The position numbers and the translations under genes were made by a program. A stretch of DNA of 64,000 bases from Tetranychus cinnabarinus (Eukaryota > Arthropoda > Arachnida > Trombidiformes > Tetranychidae), in the NCBI GenBank assembly GCA_022266195.1, contig WHVY01000001.1, forward strand, positions 7,316,001-7,380,000, written 5' to 3'. The notes beneath the pieces are model-generated. The model was not told the DNA's origin, searched no databases, and worked only from the letters and a program-made list of their open reading frames with translations. This document shows positions 22,413-37,400 of the stretch, one piece after another; within the stretch, counting starts at the first letter, position 1; every line of letters starts with the position of its first letter.

Positions 22413-25400
22413 ATGACACTCAGCCAAAGTATGGACTCAGTGAACAACGTTCCCGAAGAAGAGGTAAGTTCATCTTGAAATTGATTAACTTTTCTCACAA
22501 TCTCACTTAAATTAGAGATCTGTGAAAACCAATTTTTCCTTTCAACAATAATGGTACAGTTGACTTGAATTTTTTTGATAGTTGAAAAGTTTAGAGTCAA
22601 AAGTAAATCTCACAAGATAAAGTTGAGCACGAAAATAGCGAATAAACAAGAGTCAGGAAAAGAAGAAAAGTTATTGCAAGAAATTGATGGAAAAGGCGAA
22701 AAATGGTTTTCGAATGAACATTTTCAGCTTGCAACTGATAAGCCAAATTTGTTGTAAATTTCATGTTTGGTTTCATTTTCTTTCTTTATTTTTCATTCTT
22801 TCCACCTTGAGGGTATAAAATTAATTTACTATGTTTACCTGAATTTTTTTTCACTTTACTCTTGATTCAACAATTTTCTTTCTTCATCATGTCTATCATC
22901 ATTACTTTTATTTTCTCTTCGAGTTTTGGCTTTCATTGTCATTTATCTTGAACTTTATTCTCTTTCTTCTCTTCTTGTGGAGTTTACCTTTTTGGTTAAA
23001 TCATTAAAAGGTAATGATGATGAGAAATGGAGAAGAAGAAGAAGATGATGGAGAAGAAGAGGTAAGAGGAAGAAGAAAAAAAAACGAAAACAATTTTTTC
23101 TTTTTTATTCCCTCATCACCTCAATTCTTTTTACAGGTTCATTTTGATTGATTCAATTCAAGACATTGTATTAATTTTTCAACATATCACCTACCAAGAT
23201 GCAAGTAAACTTATCATAACCTTCAAACTCTATTTTTTTGAACTTCAGTCATTATTTGCTTTACTAAATCAATTTCAAACTGTCATCACAAAATTATCTG
23301 TTGGCACATTTTGTTAGCTCGTTATTGTGTCAATATGAATTATAGATGGCTCAAGACCGATTGACTTGTGATCCTTTTGGAGAAATTGATTTCGACAGTT
23401 TTATCGATCAATTTGTAGGCTCAGCATCGTTGAGATTTTAGAGAAATGAAGAAATTACTTTTCTAGTCGAGCCTTGAAGTTGATCAAAATTTTCATATAA
23501 GGTATGACCGTATTGGAAGGTTCAGGCCATCATCCAAACTAAATTTCATGGACAGCTGATTGAAAAAACGGATTTTCGAGCTTTTACAAAGAGACTTTTT
23601 ATAATAGAAAAGGACTTCGTTTTCGAATATTTTGACGATTATTACGAAATGAAAAGGTCTGTAGATAATCTTACTGCTGTCGCTGAGATGCTATTGCTTA
23701 ATTTTGCAATAATTGCTCGAAATATTCGAAATCGAAGTCCTTTTTCAAAAAGCCTTTTTTTAAAAGCTTGTAAAATCGTTTTTCGAACAAAAGTCCATCA
23801 AATTTAGTTTTGAAGACGGCCTGAACCTTCAAATTGACCTGTGTTAGCTTATATTAAGGGAATTAAATCTTTTACAATAACTTTGAGGCCAAATTTCGCG
23901 ATTTTTTGATTCTTCGAAACCCTAGTATGAAGTTGAAAAATATTTGGTTTTTGAGATAAAGCAAAATCAGATTTTGACGCTCCCGTCCATTTAAGGTCAT
24001 AACTTGACAATTTCTGATCAAAATTAATTCATTTTTACACAAAATGTGATTGAAAAGTCTACCTTTATTTTAACGGTTAAATGGTGCCTATAAGTCTAGT
24101 CTAACTGACGCAATTCAATTCTGAAAAACTATTCTGGGTTTTTACCGGTCATACCTTAAAATGAAAAACTTTGCTTTTGAACGAAAGTCAATGAAGTCGA
24201 TGTTTGATTTGATTGGTTGATAATTAGGGATTGAGAAAAAATTCATTTAATTATTCGCTATTAAATGATTTTTATTTTCAAACGATTATAATTATTCATT
24301 ATTTAGGGCCGATCCGATGGACTAAAATGTTTGTCAAAATGTTTGTTTATTGGCAATGTTTGTTAAAATTAATCAATTTTGATTAATGTCATTTTAAATC
24401 TTAACTAGAAAGCGCCATCTTTTGTTTTTTAATGATTTTAAAAGATAACTAAAAATAATTTATAATCAAAAGATAAGAAATTTAATCTGAAAAAATGTAA
24501 AAGCGCATGAATGAAATGATTGTTAATTTTTTGATCGGACAGTGTTAATGTTGATGACGTAATAAAATCAAACAAACATCGCCAACTAACAAAGATTTGC
24601 CCATCATTTTTAACATTTTTTGGTTCATCGGATCGGCCCTTAATCGTTTAGATTGTCGAGTTTTTATCACGCAATAATTATGAATATTTGATACACATTT
24701 GAGTCTATTAATTACTAACTTTAAATATTGAATGTTGATTCCCTTCGTGAGAACCTTTTGTCTTGTGCTTTTTTTCATGATTATCAATATAATCTTAATC
24801 GTAAATGTATTGTGTCCAGGCTATTGAATATTTGTGTTTATCCTAAAAGGCTCAACACTGAACTCTGACTTCTGTCTTTTTCCCATGATGGACTCTTGAG
24901 AGACTCTAGAAGTAAACGAGATTAAATGATGCTAAATGTTTGCCAAATATCGAGTTAATTTTGAGAAATGCAGACTTTTTCAAAATTTCAATAATTTTGC
25001 TAACAAATTGAGACCTTTTTCACTGTAATTAATCTTAATGTTTATGAAAACTGAATGCTCGAGAAAATTTTGCTCGAAAAAAAAGATAAAAATAACTCTT
25101 CTCTTCGCAAGAAAAAAATGATACAAAACTAGAGAATGATGTTCGATCTCGAAACTTGAATACTTAAACAATTACTTTTTCAATGTAATCACTCTTGAAT
25201 GCTTTCTCCTTAGATTAAAAGTTAATCTTATGTTGATCATTTCATTAGAAAGCAATTAGTGATTCAAATTGCCTTCTAAATCTAACTAATGTTGGCTTTG
25301 TTTAACGAGCAGAATACAATGCTCCACCTTTTCGAAACCATTTAAACATCTTTTCACCAAAATTAAAAATCTCTTCACCCAAAAAAGCGAATCAAAGTGT

Positions 25401-28400
25401 TGAAAAAAATTCAAAGTCAATCGACTTTCGACTGAAATGAACAAAGAGCTTGATAAGGGCCATTTCGAGGAAATTGACGGAAAATATCAAATAGAAATGT
25501 TGATTTCAAATGAATCGAAAATTTGTTTTTCTGATGAGATAATTAAACTGCTCGAATGAAGGTAACCGAATATTGAAATTTTCATCTTTTCTAGTAAACA
25601 TTGCTTTTAATTTGAGTAACTGTTTAGTTTGTATTTAGTGAGTTTTCCTGTCTTGACCATTTGGTGGAAAGCAATGAAAAGAGATTGCATTGATATTATG
25701 CTTCAAGTTTACCTTTAAAGTAAAAACCTTTACTGAAAAGGTGCGGTGTGAAATTACATTTTCTTTGTGTTTCCGTTTTCCTGATAAATTCATAAATTCA
25801 CCTTTCCTGGGATCAGTTTTAGACTTTACACTCCCAAATTACACATTTAACAAATGATGAAATAAAAAAAGAGAGAGTCACAAAATTAGATGAAGAAACA
25901 AAAGTGTAATGAAAGGTGAAGAGAAACCGTAAAACTTGGTAAACATACAATTAATTATTTTACTCTTCTTTCCATTAAACAGTTTACAGTAACTTTATTT
26001 AGAGGCAATCTAAGCTACCTTTTGTGAAACCACCTTTTGGAGACAATAATTGTGAAACTATAAGATTTACAACTTGAAAGATACATGAGTAAGCCACACT
26101 TGAAACCTTTCCTTTCACATTCATGACAAGCTTGCATGTAGCAACAATCTTCATTTTACAAGATCGACATGATATTGAACAGATATTCTCATCAAACTTG
26201 ATCTTGACCTTAGGAACCGTCACAACAATCACTCTAAAACTCAGCAAAAAGCTCGATTTTGGCAGATTCATCGATTGAAAATTAAGTTGAAGAGAAAATT
26301 GAAAATCTGTGAAAAAAACTCAATTTTTTGCCCTTTTCAAGTTAGTCTCAAGAAATCCATAGAAATGTACGTAATAACATTTCGATTGAAAGTTTATTTT
26401 TGTAACGATTGGAAGAGCTGGGATTTCAAGTTTTGAATTTTTCTTTTGAATCCATTTATAATCAAAGATTAAGAGTTGAACTTAGATGATCAATTTGCAT
26501 AAAATTTTCATAATTTTATTACTTTTAGTACTTCCATTTTCATCTTAACAACTTTTTTTTATATTCAAAAAATTTTCAAGTGATGAATTACTTTTGGGTA
26601 AACAAGAGGATTGATGAAGCTCGATCGTATTTAATTCAAAATTTGCTTTGGCGCAGATTCGCTGTTCTTCATTCATTCACCCATTAAAGCTACTTCCACA
26701 CATTGAACAAGAAATTAATAAAGCAAATAAAGACAATGTTGATAAATGGCTTTCAATGAACCACAACTTGATCACCTTTACTTTATTAGAATGGCATAAC
26801 CGAAAGAGTTTCAACAATCATTCAATGGAGATTTTCTTAAGTTTGTTGGTTCTCTCTTTAATCTCACCATTCTTCATTCCTAATAGATTGAATCTTCATT
26901 CCACAAAATTCCTTTCTCATACAGAATTCAGAATATTTTATTGAATTTTGCAACTTGATTCATTTCGACAATTGAAAAGTGAAAAGGCATTTCCAATGAT
27001 TTGCAAGTTTGTTTCCATTTTGCATGTCATTTGCTTTAAACAGCAAACTACAAAATGACTTAATGGTGAGAATTTGGAAATTATCATTTTCTAAGAATCA
27101 ACTTAAATCCCATTTTGCTACTTCATCCACAATGTAAACCATTGCAAGTTTACATAATCAATTACATGAGCAAAACATGCATAATGTATTTATCACGTAT
27201 ATGAATTTAGCATACATTTTCAATCAAAAGTCAAAGTCAATTAATCTATTTTTTGAAACAGCGCAAGAAACGAAAATTTTCATTATTTCTTTGATTTCCT
27301 AAATTATGCATGTAAATCGTAAATCGCAACCATTAATAATTTAAAGATTAAACTTGCCAGTTTCTCTCTTTTTTTCACCAAATATGCAATTCTTCAAGTT
27401 TTCATTGAGAGTAAGGAAAAGTTTGCAAGGTAAAAAAATTGCATTTTTTCACCATTCTTTGAACGTTCAAATGTAAAGGTTGACTTTTCATTCTTTTTGA
27501 GTGAAAACAAAATTCGTTTGCAAATATCTTTCCATGTTTTTCTCATCTTGATGCACAGAGTGTGTTTCCATTGAACCAGGTTTTGCTATACTTGCACAAA
27601 GATCAATATCAATATCATCTTTTTTTCCTTCTCCTTCCTTTTACCTGGAATTAACTTTACCTTTTCACTAAGCCAGTCTCTCTTTTTTCCTAACCTGTAT
27701 CCAACATCTCATCATCATCAACAGAATAACGTTTTTCTTGAGGAATCTCTTTTACCATTTAAGCTCACTCACTCTGAGTATTTGTGTAAAAATGATTGGC
27801 CCCATGAGCTTTGGCAACATTTGAACTCTTCTAATTCAAAAGCTTCAATACCTTTCTTCTGTGTTTGTGTGTTAAATCTTGAAGAGAGAGAGAGAAATGA
27901 AGAGAAAAGAAAGAAGAAGAAGAAAAGAAGATTGAATGGCGATTCATTTCAATCTGTTGAAGTTATATAAAGATGGATAGTCTGATGATTTACAGGCAAG
28001 ATAAAAAGCCACTATCATGGGCTGGATTCCCTGAAGTACATCAAGGTAGCTTCTCTTTTCCTCATCATTCGTATCATCAGCTCATCTTCAACTCTTTATC
28101 TTCTTCTTCTCATCTCATGTTCCACTTTCAAAGTTGATTTACTTTTTAGACCTTTGAATGTTGAAGGAAAGAACAAAAAGGTCAATTGAAGTGTTAAAAT
28201 CAAAACATGAGGTTAATCAATCAAATGTGTGTTCACTTAATTTCCCTCACAATATTGTCATCAAATGAAGGTGAACATGAGAATGGTCACCAAGCTGACA
28301 ATGGCAACAGTTGCACAGGTCAATATCAATGAGCGATAAATGAATGAAAATGATTCAATGTTGAACCTTTAGTCAATTCCCAAGTGAAAGGGCAAACCTT

Positions 28401-31400
28401 GTCCAAGTTGATCACATTATGCCAATTTAACCTTTTCTTTTCTTCGCTCATTGTTACTTCTTTAATTGACATTTCACCTTTTATCATGTGTTCAATAAAG
28501 CAAAATTGATAATTCATTGTTTACATGAAACCACACACCATGAACCTGTAAAGCCTTTCTCTTTTCCCTGTTTTTGCAATTCCTTTAACCTCACTATTTA
28601 CAATTATCTCTTCAACGATTTTCGATCTATTTAGATGCTTGATGAGCATGAAATTTAGGCAAAAAAAGACAGAATAAAGAGCAAAAAACAGAAAAAGTAA
28701 CATTCAGTGATTGACTGAAAAAACAGGGAAAAGAGAAAACAAAAGAAGAGGAAAAAAAAGTTGAGTCTAATCTCTCGTTTTCTTCACATAAATGGATGTT
28801 TATAACGTTGTTTATCAGGTTAAAGTGATTGGAATGAAAATGTTAAACAGTAAAGTGGTTACAATACAAATTTGGTAAATAATATTTTACATGAGAATGA
28901 GTGGAAAAAACGGCGAAAATCGAAAGATTTATTGCAATGTTGATTTGGAAGAAAAGGAAAAAGAAAAAAAGATTCAATTCAGTGTAAATCTTAACATTGA
29001 TCAAACTGATTATTTTTGATGTGCAAAAAGCGAGAAACTCTTGAGATTATAATTTGTACAAATATAATCTAATCATGATTCAATAGATATTATTTCCTCT
29101 TTTGCGTTCTTCTTCTTCCCATTAAACAATCATCGAAAAGGTAAACTCGAATAAAAGGTAAGCAAAAAGTAGAGGGAAAAATATTGTTCCTCACTTTCTG
29201 ACAAAATGTATAACTCTTCAATAATATTACAATAATCAGTTCAACTAGTTCCTTACTCAGGAAAGGTTAAAAAATGAATACTCAGGTAAAGAAAAGAATG
29301 AAGAAAAAAAATGAAAAGAAAAAACAACTTTTACTTTTATTCCTTTTCACATGAAAAAGTTTTCATTTTTGATGAAAGAGAAAAGGAAAAGTTCTAATCA
29401 TCATGAGAATTGATTGAACAACAAACTTATAAACTTGTCAATCCATTATCATTACACTCTTATCATAGGAATCCCTGTTTTCACTCCCAGTTTACTTCTT
29501 GTTCAACAATTAAAATTTTGCATCTTTTTTTCTTCTCTTCTCCATCTTAACCTTTTCTTCCGTCAACATGAAAGGTTTTAATTATCGTCACCTTCATTCT
29601 GTTGCCCTTTGAATACTTGACAATGAATTTTATTGATTTTTAATTATCATCTTTACTCACCTTATAAATGAAGATGAATCTCGACTCATTAAGTTGTTCA
29701 CCATTTTTCATCAACTTCATCTTTTGACTCTTTCCTTTTGTCACCATTAATGTTACCATTATTACGTGATTATCAACTTGCATTATCATTTTATTTCAAT
29801 CAACTTGAATCCAAAGTCGAGCAAAAAAACCACGAAACAGAAAAAAAATGTAAGGTTAACAAAGAAGTAAAGAATCAACCTTTCAATCAATAAAACTAAT
29901 AATGCTAATAAAGGTATAAAACGATCAGGGAATGAGAAGGAAGCGAAAAATGAAAATGATGCAAAATAATGAGAATCTGAATGAGAAATGAAATAATTTT
30001 TTCTTCTCTCGAATTTCAACCTTTTTTTTATTTCTCCAAATGAAAGTTAAAGGTAACTGAATCTTTTCCCAAATTTTCATGATTATCATCATTTTCTTTA
30101 TCAATGATGAACCTTTTTCTCTTCTTCTTTCAACATTCAAAATTCATTCCTTTTCCAAGTAAAAATCTATTAACATCATTTTCGTTATTCACTTGCAACA
30201 TCATCAAACATAGACAAACAGTCTCACTGAACACACATATTCACACATTACCATGAAAATACTTTGAAACATTTTCATCTGGTAAAGGTATTGGAAGAGG
30301 AAAAGAGATGAAAGCAGAAAAAAACATCTTTTACTTTTTTTCCTTTTTTTCTCTCTTTAATATTTTTTCTCTTCGCACAAAACATCATCCATGATCATCA
30401 TCATTACTCCGAGATACTAAATTCACATAAACATATATTTATACATGTTCGTTGGAAAGTCATTCTTTCATGACGAATTTCGCCTTTCTCCACTTTTCTC
30501 TTTTTTCTCCTTCTTCTTCGCTCTTTCTTCTCTCAATCATATGTTCTACAACTAATATGAACACATAATATCAGTAAATAAATATCACCTCCCTTTTCAT
30601 GCTACTATCTTTATCCATTATATCAGTTTTTATCGTTCTCCAGGTTATCATAATAATGTATTTTTACTCTTTCTTTTTGCTTTACTTTTCTTTCGAGTTG
30701 TTAACCTTTTTTTTCGCTGTCTGTTATCTTTGTTTTACATTTTCTTTTACCAACATTAAACTGTTATTTGGCTGAATCAGAATAAAATCAACACACAAAA
30801 TGTCAATGTTTTATTACATTTTTATTTGCAAATATTTTCGTCAACCTTTCCAAATGTTTCCATACTTTTCATTTTTCATTGACCATACTTTTCATCTGCT
30901 AACAGCAATTTTGTTACTCTCATTGGGCTCACGCAAACAAGGGTCGATCTTGGCTTTGTTTTTGACCTTTCATTCGTTCCCAGTCGAGGCTATTGATCAA
31001 GTCTCAAGTGTATCCAGCTAGTTGGTTGCCGTAAAGCAATAAGGTTTAATCAACAGGACAAGGAGTAATACTCAAAAATAAAGATCCAATTTACTTCTTT
31101 TAAAAGTTAAATCCAAAGAGATTAAGGATGATCGAAAGATTAAATGCCATTATTCATGAGTTGTTATTTCCAAAGTATGAAAGAAATGAAACGTCTGTGA
31201 TCAATATTTACTGAGTTATTCAAGATTGAAAATAATTTTCATTTTACACAAGTTGTCTTTTGGTTCAAATGGACAAACTGGACAACAAACAAACTTTTGT
31301 TGATTTACTCATTTTTTTCTTGTACCGTTTGTTGCTATTTCGGACAATTCATTTTTTTCATTCTTCTATTATTGAAACGATTCTCATTGAATTTAAACTT

Positions 31401-34400
31401 GATGCTAATTCGTTGTTTTGCTGAAAATATCAAAGGCTATTGAATGTATTGATGTTGATGAATCAATTTTTGTCGCAAATATTGTGATATTTCATTTGAT
31501 TAAAATTTAATGCTTGCAAGCTTGTCTAGAAAGTTATCTTTGAAATACTCAGTTTGGCTGATAGTCTGATCTAATTTGCACCGTGATTCTTCAATTTGTA
31601 TTTGCTTCTCGTGGTTAATTTTTAACCGTTGATAAACTTTTCGAGTTGGAAATTGTTGAGTTATCTTTATAATCACTGACTGACTGATTAATCAGCCACT
31701 TCAATCATTCTTTTGATTATAAAAGATGACAATCGATCTGCTATTCTGATGATGATATCGATTTGTAAAATTTGTTTAACACCAGAAATCATGTTTTCTA
31801 GCTTTATTGACATGAACCTTCTAGAATTTATTTTGGCGGGAAGAAATGATGTTCCACCATTAGCTAGCCTTTACACAAAGCAGGCCATGATCCGATAAAT
31901 TACAGTGTCATGACAACCAATTTTCCTTCGTAGATAAGCTTACTAGTTTAATGAATTCTGGCATGAACTATTCTCGTTGAATTTTTCTCATCAGAAAACA
32001 TTACTTTCAATTATTCATCACCAAAATCAATATACTTTTTTTGAAACTCAATTTAAAGATGATTTTCAGTTACAATGTTAGTCTCTTGTTTCACCAATTT
32101 TCAACTTCAACACAATAAACTGGCATGGTTCAGTTCAATTACTTTCACCATTTCACGAGTTTCTCTCCAACGAAAAGTGCGTCCAATTTGAAGATTAATT
32201 TCCAGCCATTTATATTCCTCAATTACTATGATTATTTTTGCTTCGAACCAATCTTTAAATACGAAATTAAACTTTGCTCGAATCAACGAAATTTGATTGC
32301 AATATTCTGCGACACTCTGTATACTTTTGACTATTTTTTATTTTCGCCGAGTTGACATTTTTCCATTGTCGAGTTACATTTTGTAGCTAATGGCTCAAGA
32401 CTGAATGGATGAAGACAATTAATGAACAGGTTAACATTTTACCTTCTTTGTCCATCAGAAAGTAAAGGTTGAATAAATCATGATAAATCATATGAAACTG
32501 ACAACTCTTTGATCGATATGTATCTATGGGCGCCTTATCTCAACAATTGCCTTTAGTCAAAAGTTAATGTGCCAAGTGATGTCTTAATAACGAATGACCA
32601 GCAAATGGAATCAATTGAGGCAACACAACGAAAGGTTCAATCAATGATTCAGTGACCACCAAAAGCGATAAAAGTTGAACCTTTTGTGATTATCAGCAAT
32701 TTGGATGTTCTGAAAACAAAGAATTTCCTGTTAATGGAATTACAAATTTTCATTGATTAGTCAACCAGAAAAGTTGAATATTGTATAAGAGGAAAATTTA
32801 TACAATTCAGTTAACTCGATTAATGTCATTACTTTTCTGGACAATCGATATTTTCCAACCTCTTCTCCTTCCATTTACCTTGCAACTTTTGGGTCAAAAA
32901 TTTTGCTTCACCAGAAAATGAACAAACACAATTATGATTTAGTTTCCAAATTTATTCATTTCTCCATCTTTACATGGTTAAACACCAAAAAGAGAGAATT
33001 GCTGAATCTTTCATTTCTCACTCTCTCTTCAAAATCTTAATCAAATACATTGTCATGTTGAGCAACTTGAAATGATCATTTATGATGGATTCCATGTTTA
33101 CACTAAACTTGTGATAATTCACTTTGACAAAAAAAAAGTTATTCAAACCATGAAATTCTGCAAACAAAAATTGTAAATTTTTGCAAATTCCAAACTTCTC
33201 AACTTGAATAGACAAAAATATTCATCTCATGATTCTTTGCAAGAAATTTCTATGCAAACTTTTTTTCGATCAACAAAAAACTCGACTTTGCTCACTGACT
33301 ACTTAATTTGAGGTTAATTTTTTAATGTTGCACAGTAAGCTCTTATCGATGATCCATAAATGTGTGTTTCCCAAAACTTGAAAGGAATCATGAATAATGT
33401 TTAGACGCAAAGGTAACAGAGGAAAGCATGCCTTTCATCCAGATAATGATGACAACTTAATTCATCTTCAATCAATAGAGTTAACAAAAGGTGAAGTTAA
33501 CTCGTCTACTTGAGCATTACCTTTCATTAACATTTCCAAGTCACTTGCAAGATTCAAATTTCATTAATAAGGTTTAAAAGATTAGAATCACAACAAGTAA
33601 ATGTTTAAAGGTAAAACCAATGAAACCCTTGAGTAGCAAAAGAATGGCAAAATTGGTCAAAAAATCGAAAAAAAATTTTCTTCTCTTATTCGAGTGAGGC
33701 TTCAATGGAAACATGAATCTATAGGAACATCAGATTGGTGTAAACCATGAACAAGATGATAATCAAGTCAATTAGCTTAAGTTGACTCTTGGCTAGAAGT
33801 GCAATTATTGAGCTAAAAAAACGAGAAAACTTTTTTATTCGTTCAATGATTCGTTGTGATGAATTTTGAAACGGAACAAAAATGTTCACCTTGTTTCTCA
33901 TTTTCATCCAATTCTCATGGGAATTTCAGTTTTAACTCTATTTACAGAATATTTATTTATCAACTCAAAACTAGGGATTTATTTCCTTTCTATTGCTCTC
34001 ATTCGCTCACAGATGATATTCAATAGACCATGAAATGGGCGTATCAAGATAAATCTGATTCTCTCATCATTTGGACATTAACTTGATAATCATGATAATA
34101 TCATGAGTCGTAAAAAAAAGAAGAGCAAAAAAAGTAAAATGAAGTAAAATTGAAACAATAACGTAAACTGGCAAAACTAACGTGACTATCAATAACAAAT
34201 GATTTACAATGATAATCATTTATATAATCAATCGATTGCAAGGTTTACAAGAGATAACAGATTTTGGAATGAAGATAAAACTGAAAATGTTGAATGGAAG
34301 ATAGGAAAAAAGGTAAAAGAGAAAAGAATCGAAAAATGAAAGTTGATGATAAATTGAATATCAGTTTTGTTCCTCATTCAAACCAGAGTAAACAATATTG

Positions 34401-37400
34401 CAAGGGAAGGAAAAAAAACTAGAGTAAACTTTGAAAGCCAAAAACATGAACATTTCGTTTCGATTACAATGGATATTCAAGATGAGAGTATATTTAAAAT
34501 GAACATTTTTCCCAGTGACTTTGCTCTTCACAAAAGTAATGTTTTTCCTGGTTTCTTTGTCAATCAACTGCAACTACACAGAAGTCGACTGGAAACCATG
34601 AAATGTTAACAATTGCAATGGTCAATAATGAGTCCATTTTTGTCGAGCAACAACTTTTCCTTTTGATCGTCAAAAGTAAAACATTATTTTTGACAAATTC
34701 AAGTGATGAAAGGAGTAAAAATAGTTTTCCAAAACCACTTTCTGTTTTCACTTTTAATCACATTTCCAAGTCGTTTTTTGCTTCCACTAAACTTGCTGTT
34801 CAACTGTTTCAGACTCAAATAGACACATTTAGAGTAATGATGCACATGGAAAAAAAGTTGAATATAAAAGTGAAAAATGAACTTTATCAATTTCCCTTCA
34901 TTCTTTACTCGATTCGAGTTGTTTTTTCATCTCTTTTCTTCCTTGCTCATCATGTTCCCTTTACCAGCTTTTCTCGTTCTCCTTCAAATAATCAAATTCA
35001 TCTTTACATTCATTATCAAATAAAAACATCATTTTAAATGTACAATTGGTTTGATTAAGTGATTAACTTTTACATATGTAATGCGAGGCAGCAAAATGAT
35101 GACCCAATTGAAAGAAGTAAAATTAGTGGAGAGAAGAAAAAAATGTTAAATTCGTTAATAGACTTTTCCATTAGTTAATCACTGCATTTTAATCACAATC
35201 TACTTTGCATTTACCATTGAATACATTTGAAGAGACAAAATTAGTGTACATTTCTGTCTTCGTTTTTTCCTTTCGCCTTTTCTCTTTTCGTGTCTACATT
35301 TTGCTACTACAGTCAAACCTCTCAAAAGTTGCAGTAACGGGCCAATCGTTCGCAGATGGCGCCACCAAAAATCTCTTAAAAAAGGAGGAGACTCGTCTCT
35401 TTCTTTGATGTTTCTCTTTCTTTTGTCTCTTTCTATGCAACTTTTGAGAGGTGCAACTTTTGAGAGGTTTGACTGTAAATGAATTACCTGCAAGCTTAAT
35501 TATGCATTACTAATAAGTAACCGGATTAAATCATTTTTCATCAAATAGGTGAAACTATTGGGTTACTTTTTGGGTTATTCAAAAGTTTGCTCAATTTTGA
35601 TTCACTTTTACTTTTGCTCTTTGACTCTTTTTTTTTCTTCCTCTCCTCTTAAGTGGTTATCATTACTGTGTTCATTAGATATTCAGCCATTTAACCATTC
35701 ATCAGTTTCTCCTTACCCAGTCTGTCACCGCATGAAACATGTTACATGAAAATGTTGAGAAAAAAATTAACCGTTTCAATTGAAATTTTAATCGGTAAAG
35801 TAAATATTTTGTTTCCATTTGTAATGCAATTCAAGGATTAGCTTTTTCTTCATTGGATTTTACTTTCAACGGAAAACGAATGTTCAATAGTTTTGACAAT
35901 TTATCAAATTAATGGAAACTTTGATGGAAAATTTTGGCCTTTTAGGAAAATCTTTTGAGTTTGGAGCATTTCAATTTACCATGGAAATTGCATGTTTTAT
36001 TCTTGCTAGGAAATTGACTTTTGGACACTTTTTTTCTCTACATTTGATTCGCTGGGGTCGCTAATGGGTCAACCTTTTTTTTCCACTCGTCAAATGTTCT
36101 AGTACATTAGGTTGTAGTTTGTAATTATCAGTGAATCACAACTTTAAATACAAGTCTCTGTACAGTGTTTACTTTTCATGGTATAGTAATGATTATCCAA
36201 TTATTGAACCTTTCCTTTCAACAAATTTACTTCAACTAGGTTTTGTCTTTAAATGTTGGATCGATCACATTAACCTTTTTTTCTGCTCTGATACAGTGAC
36301 TCGAGACACTATCTTAAATTAATTCAAAGCAATCGTGTAAACTTTATTTTCAGCATTTTACGGTTGAATCTCTAAAGAATTCAGAAAATCACAGATTATT
36401 TTTTGCTTCTCTTCTCAACTTCTCCTTTCATCACTATGGAGCGACAAATAATAATCTTGCATGAAACATGATCAAGGCTCTTATTTTTGTGCTAAAACAT
36501 CAACTGTAGAGATTGATAAAAGTACATTTCATTGGATTTTCAATACAGATAAATTCAAATATAATCTTTAAATAATACATCTCTTGTTGCTTACTCGAGT
36601 TTCAACACACTTTTTACTTTAGCAAAAGATTTACTCGAAATAGTTGAATTTCGAACCATTAAACGACGATTTTTTAGTAAACGAGATTCAAAAAAATTTA
36701 TTCAACTTTTAGGAAGTGCAACAAGTCGGCCACATCAAACCAGATAATTGAGCAAATTTTAGATCCAATTTCGATCAAATGAGATTTCCGGTGTATCGCA
36801 GACTTGCCATTTCCCATTATCGATACATCTTGAATATTTATCAGATCTTTTCTACTGCATAGTTTTGCTACAAATACATGGTCGATTATTTAATCAGATT
36901 GACGATGTAATGAAAGAGTATTTAAAATTCAGAAAGAGTAACTTTCATTTCGTAGGGTTGACTAAAGTAAGTTAACAAGATTTGAACCTGCAACCTGCTC
37001 TTCGGCAGACAGAGATGCTAACCACCAGACTACCAGAGAATTGTTTGAAATGAAAATTCAATCCAATCCTCATTTTTCAATTTAAAGCACATTTTTACTT
37101 GTAATTTGTTTTCCTTTCTTTCAATATAAAGCTTGCTTTTCGTGAGTAGTTTTTTTCACCGCAACAACATTTTAATTGCGTTACCTGCCATTATATTGGT
37201 AAATATATATAAATGGGCATGAATGTCAATTTATCCTTTTATTAGTTGACAAAGTAAATAAAAAAATGTAAAAGATGAATCAAAGAGAAAGGGAGAGAGA
37301 AAAAGTAGGAAACGAAGTAAAGTGAAATAAAAAAATAAATAACAAATAAATAGCTTATTCTGCATATTTTACTCACTTTTTCTTTTTATCATCTTTACTT

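Noticed and set aside
27960..28047. Short coding-like island MDSLMIYRQDKKPLSWAGFP with TATATAAAG upstream
   Set aside because: Its donor is weak and its phase does not fit the couch potato exon; two frames look equally open.
34603..35037. 144-residue open frame in couch potato intron
   Set aside because: AT-driven composition, overlapped by antisense frames, no domain and no splice support.
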